DNA from: Fasciolopsis buskii
Lineage: Eukaryota > Platyhelminthes > Trematoda > Plagiorchiida > Fasciolidae
Assembly: GCA_008360955.1 (NCBI GenBank)
Contig: LUCM01004306.1
Span: 62,001-126,000 of the forward strand
Reading direction: 5' to 3'
Length of the DNA stretch: 64,000 nt
In this document: piece after piece, positions 24,966 to 37,025 of the stretch
Layout of the letters: every line of letters starts with the position of its first letter
How positions within the stretch are numbered: the first letter of the stretch is position 1
Position numbers and translations under genes: made by a program
The notes under the pieces: generated by a model
Database searches by the model: none
Told to the model about the DNA's origin: nothing
Seen by the model: only the letters and a program-made list of their open reading frames with translations

Positions 24966-26302
24966 GTGAGTACTCTTCCTGTATAATTACAAAGCTAAAT
25001 GACAGAGATTATGAAAAAATCACTTATTAGTAAGCAATAGCCACTCTGTTTGGGTACTAAAGTTTGTCAATAGTAATGAGGTGAAACGTTGCACACAGCC
25101 CAGCTGGATTTACACAATGTGAAACAGCAAATGAATAAAATCGCGAAATTGACTGCTGTTTAGTCCCTTTTTTGAATTTCTCAGGGTTTCCGAAGTAGGA
25201 GCAAAACAGCGAAATATAAATGTGGTGCGGATTATTATGCTAAGTAATTGCATTAAGAATTCGGATTGTCTACGCGTCAGAGGATTCCTAATCATTTCTG
25301 CTATCGGTCTGTGGACAACTAACAAAATGGCTAAGATGACAAGGAATTCTTCGAAAGAATTCGGTAATAACTTATCAACCAAACAACATGGAAATCAAAA
25401 GAGTAGCCTGTTGGCACATACAACATAAAGGTCGTTAGCGCTTGCTACGAAATTGGCAGGAATTGGGTTTAAACACATGAAAAAGGGATGTAGACACCTT
25501 AAGTTGTGGATAGACGAAGCAAAGCAAAATAGGATTTGATTTTATTTTGGTCGCTCAACTATTGATCCTAATAATCGACCATACTTTTCACAAAGAAAAA
25601 GATAAGGGACATCCTGCCGATTAACAGTAAATAGAAACCAAAAATGAGTTCGAGATCGACGATCATTTGTCGCGGTGGAAATAACTGCTGTGGTCTGTAG
25701 AAATATCCATCAAAACAGGCAGATTAAAAGTTGAACATTGATCAAGTTCCGATCAGTCCAGTTCCATAAAATGAGTCGGCCGGCAACAGACCACTGCTGA
25801 TGGCAAGCACAAGACATTACACTGTCAACAATTTATTCTGACTGATTAAGACCAGTCATTCTTTCGACTCCTAACTATAGTTTCCAGATGAACACTGAAT
25901 CAGTTCTCTGATATTATGTCACTATAACTGTTTACCGAAGAAGGAAAATGAACGAAAATTGTGAAGACCCCATCTAGCCTATGGTGTAACACGTCGAGAT
26001 AAAGTTAGTGTTGCCCGACTGTGATGAGCTCATGTATCCAGTAAATTTCTTCATTCAGTCAACACAAACCAAAGCGTCGATTGCAATGAAAAGTACAAGT
26101 ATTACCATGTGGAGCAGAATCCATCAAAATTTAGATTTATACGATTCCAGTGTGCGCTCAGGCAACACGGATAGATTTTACATTCACCCAATTAATGGCG
26201 TCATGTGAATTTATTTGAAATAATCCGTTACATTTGAACTATTTACATTACAAAAATAAATATTCATACACATTTTAAATGTCCATCTCTCTGTGTACCC
26301 AG
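24966..26302 (+). other. Intron 11
   Basis: Nothing recognised. Confidence 0.6.
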
Positions 26303-26428
26303 GCTGCTCGAAACAGCTACAAGAAGAAAAACTTTGTCATCTTGGTATGCTGGATACTATTACACATAAATTTGAGTGGAAGAATGGTCGTTGTTTCAGG
26401 CTATCACAAAGGAAATCAAATCCAATTG
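26303..26428 (+). CDS. Exon 12: unit B
   Basis: 126 nt, phase 1-1, acceptor TACCCAG, donor AATTG|GTAAGC. This is the shortest complete unit exon. It has CSKQ, KLCHLG, a Phe-Glu-Trp core and GRC, then 12 residues ending NPI-A before the Cys of exon 13. No extra Cys. Confidence 0.87.
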
Positions 26429-29400
26429 GTAAGCTGTCAGGTGTTTACCAACATTCTGTGAAGAAGTTTCATTGTGCATTAGCCCCAAGTAAAATTTCCT
26501 TCTCGACGTTTTTCTTGGATAATATATTTTCACATGACTCCACCTAGTGCGCAGGTAGCGTGTAGATACCGTTCCGTATACGAGTATCTGACATTCACTT
26601 GAATTGCGAGCCTGTATGGACCACAATGGTTACCATAATGAGTCGAAATTTTCTAGCCTTGGCAGTCAACAAGATTTGAACATGATTCCTCAGACTAGAA
26701 GCACCTCGCAAACGTATCACATTTCCATTCGTCGGCCCACAATTAGTTGGCTACATTCCTGTTTCTGACAGTAATGCACACTTCCGTTTCGTCGGTAAAA
26801 GATACAAACATTGATAGTATAGAAAGAAAAGTATATTGAATTTGTTCAGACGTGAAAGGTTTTCGACCCTGCAAGGATTCAAACCCAGTCAATGACATCA
26901 CTGGCTTTTTAGTTGCACCTTATTTTCACCGGATGAATCATCAATCAAGTGGTAGATAGGCCGACGTTGACCTCGGCGTTTGAAACTGAAGATCGAGGAT
27001 TTGATTGTTTCCACCCCCGCCCACCTCAACCCTGGTCAACTTCTTCATTTGGCAGCCCTTTGTTTGCTGCGATCACCTTCCTAAAAATAGTGTACTTTGG
27101 TGTTTCATTATTAAAAGAAATACTAGATGAAAATATAAAGAAGGACTATTTGAAATTGTGAGTAGTCATCACTAACTAGATAGGGAAGTCCTGCAGACTG
27201 TCCAGGATAAACAAGAGGAGAAAAAGTCGAAAATTTTGCAGAACCAAATTTCAGACCTTCAAAAGTGAATTAGGTCCGCATTAGGCACACTAGTCAAGTA
27301 CTACGTAGGATAAATTTTACCACGTTCAAGCCATCGATTACAATTCTTTCGGTCTGTCTTGGAATATGCGGTCGATGTTTTATTCTGTGGAATGGATACC
27401 CGGGAAAGTTACGAAAATTTCAGAACACAATCTTTCACACTGCAAGGACATTTGGGATACATTTTGAATTTTTGAACGTGAAATCCTGTTCTAGGTTTTG
27501 ATTGCTCAAAAATTGAGATTGACCTTTCAGCGATGTGTTAGGTGAAGTAGATCATTTCTGTTATTTGGTCTGTTGGGTACTTTCAAGAAATGGTTGTGCA
27601 TCAGATACAAAAAGCGCGAATAACTTTTGCCAGTTAGAGGTACCTGTACCGTTGCCGTAATATCCGACTATCTATCAGAGATCAAGTGTACTCATTAACA
27701 ATCAACTTATTTCTCGCATTCAGCTCAAGAGTCTAACCTTTGCGATCGAACGATATGCAACGACCGAAACCACTGGCGGTTAACATATGGGTTATATTGG
27801 TTAATTCATGAAGTAGTGAAAAGATACGAAACGTCTAACCTGTGAACTATACGGAATCACTCAAGTTAGACTCCCGTTTGCAGGTTGCGAAATCCTCCAA
27901 CTAGGGAAATTGGTTGCTATGGTTGTGCGATCCAGTCAGCGTTCTTGGGTCAAAAACCTATCCTCACCTATGTAATTCTTTTTCGTTAGATAGATTTCTT
28001 TATTCCCTGTTCGTTCACTTCACTTCTGACTACTCGATGCATCAACCAGAACCAGAACGCACAAAGTTGCCCCTGATGGTCGTCAAACTTGAACTAAGCC
28101 TCTGATGTTATTGGGAAACTCAAATCACATGCGAGTGAAAGTTGCCAGGAAATATGACACACTTTCAACCACAGCACCTACACATAAGCTTAAAACAACC
28201 GGGTAAATTCAAAATACGTAAGTACGCAACTGATAGCGCCAAAAGGCCTTCATAGAGGGAGTGATTTTTGTGTTAACCGCAACCACATCTATTAGTAAGA
28301 CGATTATGAGAATTGTAGAGAAATGAGGTGCAAATAATGGAAGATTGCTTTTTGCGTCGAAATCCCCAAATGCTGTTAACTTTGTGCTTATCACTTCGTC
28401 GATAAAAACAACTAATGTTTCACCTAATATCTATTCTAGAACACTTCACAAACTTCAAACGCTTTCGACGTTTCTAGTCACTATGATTGCCCTTTTCAAA
28501 CAGTCTCATTTGTTTCCCTCGTTTGGTTTAGATTGGAGGATTTAAGAGGCGATGGGAAAGATCTCATCTCTTCGGCATTCTCCTAGTGACTCTGGCTTGA
28601 TGAAGACGTGCATTTTCATTGTAAAATCATAGTCATTTGATATCATGACTCATTGTAGTTACATGTGTTCCCGTCAGAAAGTATCTTGTGTCACCCACTC
28701 CCTGGGGAAGATACATGACCTTGGTCGTTCGGATACTGTTAGTTTCATTTTCCGAGGCTCCTTTTGCCTACCTTTATTGTATTGGGAGTGTAATGCATCA
28801 TATTCCTACTCTCCATCTTCCCCTAGTCTGCTTCTCGCTGAAGCTGATCGTTTCTGAAGTACGGAGATATGACTATTATCACGAGTCTAGATCATCCCTC
28901 ATTCAATAAAAACGGGTGATATTGTCTTAAGCTGAATATCAGTGGTCCCATATATACAACGCATGCTGTCTGGCCGCATACACACTATCCTGTCGGATAC
29001 CACTTATCCGGTAATTAGACAAATGTGTCCAAATACATGTAGGACGAATCACATGAATCAGGGACATTTTATTGGACACTGTTTAAATCCAGTTAACTTA
29101 CATGCAACAGCACCGTGTCATCCGATTCTTATTCCGAACCTATCAGCTTTCTGCCTGTGGGCCTCTATCTTTTTCATCATTTGTGAATGGACTGATCCAA
29201 ATGTGCATGTATTCAGGATGTTATTGTTGGCCATACTTCTGTCTTTAATCTGCGAGATTTGTTGTTTTTATCATTGCTTTGTGAACAACCTTAAAGCCTT
29301 TTTGTGTGCATTTCACTGATTCTGATCGACTCCGAGCTGTGTCTTTGTTTGTCCAACAAGTCGCACTTTTGTCCAGTCGGTTAAATTGTGGCCATGAGTC

Positions 29401-30004
29401 TAATACAAACAGAGTGCTATCTCAGGTATGTGTGAATGAAACAAAATAGTTGGGCTGTTGGACTAGTGAAATTGCAACCTACATCACTCATTCCATCTTA
29501 TTTTGGAGTAGAATGGAGTAAAAAACCGATGAACTTTCATCGTATCCATCATCAGTTGACGGATTAGGTCCGACCAATGCGAGAAACATGAATGTGGACG
29601 TCATTGGTAGCGCCTTCCTCGTGTACAGTAATTTCTTGGGCGTGACTGGTTCTTCCGAAAGACGAGCATACCAAAAAATGGTCAAATTTTCCGGTCTTCT
29701 AAAAGTGTCACAATGTGATCCAATCTGAATGTCGTACTATGTCCTTCATTCCTCCTTTGTTGACACTGCACGAAGATTGACAGTATGCCCACGAGTTACT
29801 ACCCATGACAGCGAACGTATGATAAACGTCCGTAATTTTAACTGGTAAACATTTCTCAGCCACCTTGCATATGATTGTAAGTGTAACCTGTACTGACGAT
29901 TTTTCGGTCCATTGGGAGATTCCCCATTTACCTTTTGCTTCTTACTTCCCCTTCCCCCATTTTCTGTATTCACTCGTTCACTTCATCAAAAAAAACACTC
30001 AAAG
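26429..30004 (+). other. Intron 12, 3.6 kb
   Basis: Holds SINE copy 2 (26946-27140). The open frame at 28942-29319 (125 codons) has several Cys but not the unit spacing and no splice context. No other gene recognised. Confidence 0.6.
26946..27140 (+). mobile_element. tRNA-derived SINE, copy 2 (diverged)
   Basis: The body from GTCAACTTC at 27035 through GGCAGCCC, CACCTTCCT and GTTTCATTA parallels copy 1 (6415-6495) with the same order and spacing. The tRNA-like head is strongly diverged: the B box is reduced to AGGATTTGATT. The end is A-rich (AGATGAAAATATAAAG). Confidence 0.65.
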
Positions 30005-30148
30005 CCTGTCCGATAAAAGTGGAAACTCGGTTTGGAGAATGTCGGCTTGACACCTGTCGTCAGCCTATATTCGAATTGGGTTGGCGGGTCGACCCTCTCA
30101 CATGTGCTTGCAAACCCTATCAAATTCTACGTGGGGAAAAAGAATGCT
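30005..30148 (+). CDS. Exon 13: unit A with extra Cys pair
   Basis: 144 nt, phase 1-1, acceptor ACTCAAAG, donor ATGCT|GTAAGC. It reads CPIK, GECRLDTC (extra Cys four residues after C2), TCAC and KEC. The split codon t|gt is a cysteine, so the junction is CCC. The following intron is only 133 nt. The acceptor has a poor pyrimidine tract just upstream (A-rich), with the pyrimidine-rich stretch further back. Confidence 0.87.
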
Positions 30149-30281
30149 GTAAGCGGTAAAACCAAGTCTATAAACCATAATCTCCCAAAGTGTAATCCGT
30201 GTCTGACAATCACGACAAAATTTGATTAAGATTAGCATTTTCCATTCGGGCATTTTTTACTCTCCACAAATATTCTTGTAG

Positions 30282-30413
30282 GTTGCGCCGAGAAGCCAAC
30301 TCTTCGAACAGTCTGTGTTGGCAACTGTGATGTCAGTGTGCGTGAGGTGTACAAATTTGATCAAGAAAATCGTAGATGCGTCAAGGAGAACTTTATCCAA
30401 CGTCAATGCCGCA
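30282..30413 (+). CDS. Exon 14: unit B with extra Cys pair
   Basis: 132 nt, phase 1-1, acceptor TTCTTGTAG, donor CCGCA|GTAAGT. It reads CAEK, TVCVGNC (extra Cys), RRC and RQC (second extra Cys), with exactly 12 residues from RRC to the next Cys. The two added cysteines appear together, as they do in the A units that carry a pair. Confidence 0.88.
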
Positions 30414-32901
30414 GTAAGTTATTCATATAAACCAAAAATATCATACTTCAGAATGTCATGATAATGCAGACGACTCCGGGCAGGCAAAAGCAAAAGAGTA
30501 CAATTAGGCAGCGCGAAATGGTAAAGTGGTACACCGTCATTGTCGTGCTGGCTAGGTAAGCACAGATAGACGACGCAGGCAATGCCACTGCATTAGGTTC
30601 GGTCGCAGTAGACCGAAGATGACTTTTTGTTTACTAAAAAACGGGTTCGTGTATATACGAATGGTCGGCACGATCACTTACTGTCCCGCCAGTAACTCAT
30701 GTTTGTGCCTATCTGTGGCTTAGTTGGATACAGGAAGCGAGTTGGCACGATTGTTTGTTTATGTGTGCGTGTGTGTGTGTGTGTGTGCGCGTACGTTTGT
30801 ATGCTTCATCTACGCTGCTCACGAGTTAGCGTATCAGCTGAAGCAATGGCAATGGCAATTAACTGCGAATGCATGCGAACGATGACAATACAACACACAA
30901 CAAAGAGCAATTGTCTTTCAAGTATTGTTTTGTTTTCTTATTATTTTATTTTTAATGTGACAAATGCACAATATTTCCGCAAAAATGTGTCACAAATTTC
31001 CAACCCATCGAAATACGGAGTGGGTAGCTATGAAAAGATATGAATCTACAGTCTTCACACTCGCGCTATCACCACCGACTAGGTTCGATTGTTTCTGACA
31101 AGTGAAAAATAATGTGAAAAACCACAGAAAATAATTCACATTGGTCTAATAACTGATTTGGTCAGATAAAGTGATCGGGTCATTAAGATACCAGACAGCA
31201 GCAAATATCGACGTTCGGATGGACACCAATAACTTATGATTTCGGTTATCAGTGTAACTTTGTTACTCAATTCGCTGTCACTGAATTCATCCTATACTGA
31301 GATTTATTGATTGGAGTTTGTTATCAAACACCAGTTCAGCTTTCAGTATGCAATAGTACCTTTTAGCTGTGTCATGTTTCATGCAACCTGGAATGCTTGA
31401 GATTATGAAGTACGAGGGGTTTTTATGTAAATGAAAATGTGAATTCGTGAACCTGTTTCACCAGGCCTGTTAGCGCATGTTATTTTCGACCTGATTCAGA
31501 GGACTAACCAAAGCTTTACTCAGGATCGATTAGAACGGTTTTTACTCCAGACTGACAACTGACTTGAGAAAGTTTGTCCGTAACGGTCAGGAGGTCGGCT
31601 CATTAGTGCTACCATGGGCAACACTGTGTTACTGATAAAAATCTACTCCCGTAAAACAATAAATAGCGGGTCATTTTTTCGATGCACTCCGTATATCCTT
31701 TGGAAATAATAAAATGACAAGAATCTACAAAAAATGGCTACTTTGAACAATTATGGTCACATCGTTTACGAAAGGAGTCAAGTTTTATTGATCTGTTTTA
31801 ACCGATTTACTCTGAATTTGATTTAACAATATTCCATCAAATACGGCCAGAAAGAGATTAATGAAACTGAGTTAACCAGAATTTGATAGTTTATCTTCAG
31901 TAAGGTCATCCTTGGGTAACCACTGAATCGCAGTAATTCACAAATTGTCAGTTCAGTATATCTTCGCAAATGATTGTCGAGATTCGGTTGTCATCCTTCG
32001 AACCTATCATCATCCGTTGCAAATAAATCTCGCGAGAATAAAGAAGACAGTTCATTAAGATAAATATTCTCATAGGTGGAAACAGTACTCCATTCACATA
32101 ACACTTAGATAAATCTGCAAATCCCTACGATCTCATTGGTTTACATTCGTTTGCTTTTCGAGCTATTTCTCGACTTAGTGGACTTTCTGATAATCTGGAA
32201 ATCCAGGACATATTTTAGGTAGCCAACGCCGGCCGGCTGACATCAGGGTCCTGCGGATGGTTCTTTTTGCTACACCTCATCAATGGTCATCCAATCATCC
32301 GTTTTCTTCAGTGTTCTTTATCCCTGGTCAATCAATCACTACGCGATCTCACATTGCCGTTGGCAAACGACGATACTCAAGGAAAACAGTAAATCGTGCC
32401 CATTGATTAGTGGATACACATTCATAGTTTCTCCTCTTCTAGGGTGTGTGTGGTCACCGATGGTCCGGTTGGCTTTCTCTGAATTTTTTCTAGGACTAGG
32501 ACAGCAATTCCGCACAAACCACAAATGTAAAGCATGAAACGTATCCCATCAGTAAGCTAAACACGCAGTACAACTAATGGAGTCGATCTTGCCTACCACA
32601 AAAATGGAAATTGGATTGACTGGTCAGTGCATATCATAATCAGTATCAGAGAAATGTTTTATCCCTATTGTTTCTTTCTGATTTCACAAAGTAGTTTGAA
32701 ATGCGGGAATAAGCTGACCCTCCGGATACTACTTGATCTGTGGACGCGGAAAATTGAGTGAGTACTTTGGTTGGCTTCAAACTGATATCCTGAAATTATG
32801 CACTGGGATACAATTCTGGTTAGTTTTGTGATTTTATTGCAGTAGAAATTATACGCCTACCAAATTTCAAAATGCGGTCATTTTGAATTCTCGACATCCA
32901 G
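30414..32901 (+). other. Intron 14
   Basis: Contains a GT microsatellite at 30762-30792. Nothing else recognised. Confidence 0.6.
30762..30792. repeat. (GT)n microsatellite
   Basis: About 14 GT dinucleotides with single interruptions (GTGCGT, GTGCGCGT). Confidence 0.9.
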
Positions 32902-33115
32902 AGTGTCCACAACCGCATAAGATCCGAGAAACATGCGACGCGCGTGGAACTTGCTTGCAAACTGTTCGACACATCCGATACATTGTGGAAGATTGCCAGT
33001 GTAAACGTCTGGAAACGGTTCGTCAGGAGCGATGCTGTTGTCCCCCATCAGTTACACTCGGAAGTCAGTGTCTCGAGGATCTCGGTGTTGTGGAAACGAA
33101 ACAAGTGTCCTATGA
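32902..33115 (+). CDS. Exon 15: unit A + first half of B
   Basis: 214 nt, phase 1 at the start, phase 2 at the end; acceptor ATCCAG, donor TATGA|GTAAGC. Unit A reads CPQP, ETCDARGTC (extra Cys), DCQC, and ends CCCPP. Unit B begins CPPS, then SQCLED, and is cut after the tyrosine of VSY. Exon 16 supplies the last base of the split codon (Asp) and the remaining half. Confidence 0.87.
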
Positions 33116-34675
33116 GTAAGCAGTACTGAGCTTATAGACTGATGAACAATGAGGGCAATTTTTTCAATTATCCCCCTCCTGCTCCTGCTGTATTTCCATC
33201 TCTCATCCGTCCAAGTGCAGTCTCCTCTTAAGGAATACTGGTCATGCGGCAATCCTAAATGTCAGTGCACTGAGTGCGGGTATTTATATACCAGCAATTA
33301 ATGCGACCAAATCACTCCCTAAACTAAACGGAATAGGGAAAATATTCAAAGGAAATCGCCCAAACAATCGGCGATCTTTGACTACCTGTTGGTGGGCGTG
33401 AAACCAATGAAAATTGTTCGTGATGACTCGGATTATTATGATCTGGCTGATAATGACCACAGCAAAAACACATCAATGGTAATGATAATGATGATGAAAA
33501 TAATCAGTTAAACCGTCCCTAAAAACTCTGTTTCCGATTTATTTGCATCAAAATAATGCACCGTCTTTCTCCCTCTCCCAGCTGCTTGATTGTCTAAGAA
33601 CGGAGGAGGATATGAAGTTGCGATGACAACTCAGAGGACGATCAACAATATTGCTTGATTTATATCAATTTGCATTTAAGTACATAAAATACTAGTTCAA
33701 ACTTCTAATTCTTATTCAGTTCTTATTCGAATTTCTCAGTTCTCTTGTTGGGTGACTCGTACAGAATACTGTTTGCTTGATACAAGTAAGTTGTAACACA
33801 TAACAATTGCTTGACAGGTAGATGACAATGAACGCTTGATCTGTGATCTGACTTATCAGCAGAGGAACGAACAAATATGAGGAGTATTCAGTACATTAAC
33901 GTAGTCCTACATAAGAATCGGAACTTGTTAAGGGGCTGGTGACTGCAGTTTCTTACTATTTTTTCCGAACCTGCTCTTAGTGGTCACTGTAACCGGCAAC
34001 AGATCAAATAATTTGGCATCTAAATTTTAATACCAAGTTTCCCAAGTGATGTGTCCTACACTGGCGACATTGAACTTGTCATTGGAAATCACGAAACCAC
34101 TGTATAGCTGTTTCCTTCTTGTTAGGAATCATCGCCAATGCATGTCCATCTAGACAGAACCAGGGGGCGAATCCAGGACAAAGGATTGTGAATCGAACAC
34201 CTTAGTCATTACCTTGGTCGCGTTGATTCCGAACAGTTCATCGAAAATAAACACTACAAGTTGCGTTTTGACACTGTATGATAAATCATTTGGAAAATTA
34301 TATCAAATCCCCTACTAGTGTAAAATAAAATACTGTTAGTTAAAAGTAAGCTGAAAACAAAAATGGCAATGGATCCATAAAATCAGAACCCGACAAGCAA
34401 GCCCGGAAGATATATGCACTCAGGTAGCGAGCGGTAAGATATTGCAGACTTAAGCAATGACTGGTTTAGTTCATGGGAATGAACAAATAGCAGTCCAACC
34501 GAGCATTCACGCAGAACGTTGTGCTCAGGGCAAAGAACTACACTATATTCAATTTGATTTCCGTAAATCGTCCTGTTACTGTGTATAATAATATCTGCTC
34601 GCAATGGAACCACCGATGTTTTACCAAAGCATTTTGTAGAACCCATCGTCTTACATAATTTCACCCTCAACTCAG
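33116..34675 (+). other. Intron 15
   Basis: Phase-2 intron inside a B unit. Nothing else recognised. Confidence 0.65.
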
Positions 34676-34934
34676 TTTGGTGAATGGACATTGTGCCGAA
34701 AGGACCAGTCTGACCAGGGTTCCAACGAAATGTCCGCCAGCGGAAGCCCAGTTTCAAGAACAGACAATACCTTGTAATCGAAAAACCTGTCTCCGTCCGG
34801 TACTCGGGCCACGATGGATTCGAGTGGGTTGCCAGTGCGTTCAACAAAAACCACGACGATTTGAAACCTGTTGCTGTAGTAATAGGATTGTACGAACCAA
34901 GCGTATCTGTCAACCAAATGGAGACTTTGTCCTA
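34676..34934 (+). CDS. Exon 16: B second half + A + B first half
   Basis: 259 nt, phase 2 to phase 0, acceptor CAACTCAG, donor GTCCTA|GTGAGT. It finishes the B unit with NGHC and a 12-residue spacer. Unit A reads CPPA, IPCNRKTC (extra Cys), GCQC, and ends TCCCS. The next B opens CSNR, then RICQPNG, and is cut exactly 8 residues after its second Cys, in phase 0. This is the same place and phase as in exon 8. Confidence 0.87.
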
Positions 34935-36814
34935 GTGAGTTCTTATTCTCCGAATCCAATTACGTTGCACATCCAGAATACGGAGATATCATAATTAAGG
35001 ATATTAGTATGGTAAAACTAATTATCTAGATCAAATATAAGGGTAATATATATGAATAAATTACTCCCTGAACTGCAAGCGATGAGAATGAAACCAGTAT
35101 GCTTCCACCCAATGAGTACGGAATCTCGACGACTGACTGGTTCGAAATTTTCAATACTTCTTTAATCTCTAGGACTTTGACCAGTTAATAGACAGCTATG
35201 AACTGTTTCATCATTTTCGAAGTAACAATCAACCGAGAGCATACCACAGTGTCGCCGAATGCTCCATTGTTTTCCCTAAAAATATGATGACATCTTAAGT
35301 TTACATGAAACACTGAAATTGTCCTTTTATCTCTTATGGTGCGATGTCCAGTTGAATCGAAATAAACTGAAATATTTCATTCTTCACTTTTATTTGCACC
35401 ATTCCTGATAAAACTCCTGTCCCAGTCACACTATGACTTTCGTAGCGGTCACAAATTTCACCTGATTTCTGAGGTTATTTAATTTAGTTATGATCCACTG
35501 ACATTACGGACTACTGCGGGAATTTCTGCCCATAACCTGAGAGGGAGGGATTGATTGAGTCTGCTATGCGGTGCGATTGTCACACTGAATGATTAGTTTA
35601 ACCAGTAAAGTACGTAGTCGATGGATCTAGTGGTTTAGTGTAAGAACAAGAACTTCGTAGTTAAACATGAGTTGAAGTGAAAACGAAATACTGATGATAT
35701 AAACAAACTTTGTCCTTCAAACCACCGCTGTAAACTGCCCTTTTATACTCAAAGAACAACATGTGTGGAACAAGAAAGATGATGCGAGTTTTACAACTCT
35801 TGTCCTAGATCGGGCAATTCTCAAGACTAAGCGGCATCGGTTTAATCATGGGAACTTGTATCACGAACTATTATTTGATTTGATAATGCACTGTTTTCCC
35901 AACTAAAAGCAATCACCAATCCTTTTCTTCTGTCATGAATCTTGTTATTGTTAGTCGTATGCTACTATATATTATTTTTAGCTTACAAGTCCCGGTCATT
36001 TAGATAGTTGATTAGCCGTGGAAGCATTCGAACTCACGAACTTCGAGTTCAATCAAGCACGACAGTACTGTCTACTCAATCACAGCTGACAGAAAAAGAA
36101 ACTAACTTAAATCTCAGTCCAAAAACCAACTAGAGCTTCAGTTTTGTCTACCGGTTGCTTCAGGAAATAATTTTAGCGGCATTTATAAATATCTATCTCC
36201 GTCAAATTGTACATGATTGAAAACGAATAATTCCTCTTCACCAAGTGTCTAAGTCAGATTGTTACCATTTATTATGTGATGAGCACCACGTGAATCACTG
36301 CCAAGATTTTTGTGCTCGTTTTCATCAACATAAGCAAGTAGTGAGCAAAATAATTTTCACTCTAGGCACAAATCTTTATTTTGAATGTATCTGCATATCA
36401 TTCAGACGGATAAATGACAATTAAGGAGAAATGAGGCATGCAACGACCAATGGGAACCGTGGTATTAAGATATATTGTGTAGAAGACCAATGGCAAAGAA
36501 AACTAACAAATATCAGTTCATGGCTCGTGAATGAACACGTGATATGTACACTATAGTTGTGTTTCTTTGTGTAAACAGTGCCAATATTATTGAAATTCTT
36601 TGGGTTTATGTCAGCTGAAGTTGATTCCAGCTTCGTTCTCGCGTTAACGCAAGTAGAAATAATATATTGCGGGGCTCCTCTCAATTACTGGAGACTGTTG
36701 TCAGTAAAAATGGTCGAAGATATGTTAAAAATATATTGGTTTTTATAGTACCATGAGCTCCAGGAATAGTAAACAGATCCTAACTGAAAAGTTTCATTTC
36801 TTCTATTTGAACAG
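34935..36814 (+). other. Intron 16
   Basis: Phase-0 intron inside a B unit. Nothing else recognised. Confidence 0.65.
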
Positions 36815-37025
36815 CTCACACAAGCTTGGAAATATCGGAACGGTGAATGTCACAAAGTGATGCTCAGCAAAGGATTAAAATCTCCCCCTTGTCCATCACA
36901 AAAAATTACTCCATTAGGTCCATGTGATGCTGTAACAAAGAAACAACCGGTCTTACTGGAACGATTCCAGGTGAAACAATGCAAGTGTCACTCTGTTTCT
37001 GGCCAGAAAATTCAACGAATCTGTG
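36815..37025 (+). CDS. Exon 17: B second half + unit A
   Basis: 211 nt, phase 0 to phase 1, acceptor TTTGAACAG, donor CTGTG|GTAAGA. It finishes the B unit (AWKY, GECHK) with a 13-residue spacer to PPC. Unit A then reads CPSQ, GPCDA, QCKC, RIC, close to the canonical spacing. The split codon gives Ala, making CAC with exon 18, which again starts with an A' unit. Confidence 0.87.

Noticed and set aside
34383..34913. 176-codon open frame on the - strand over exon 16
   Set aside because: It overlaps a well-supported + strand coding exon and has no recognisable motif; antisense shadow.
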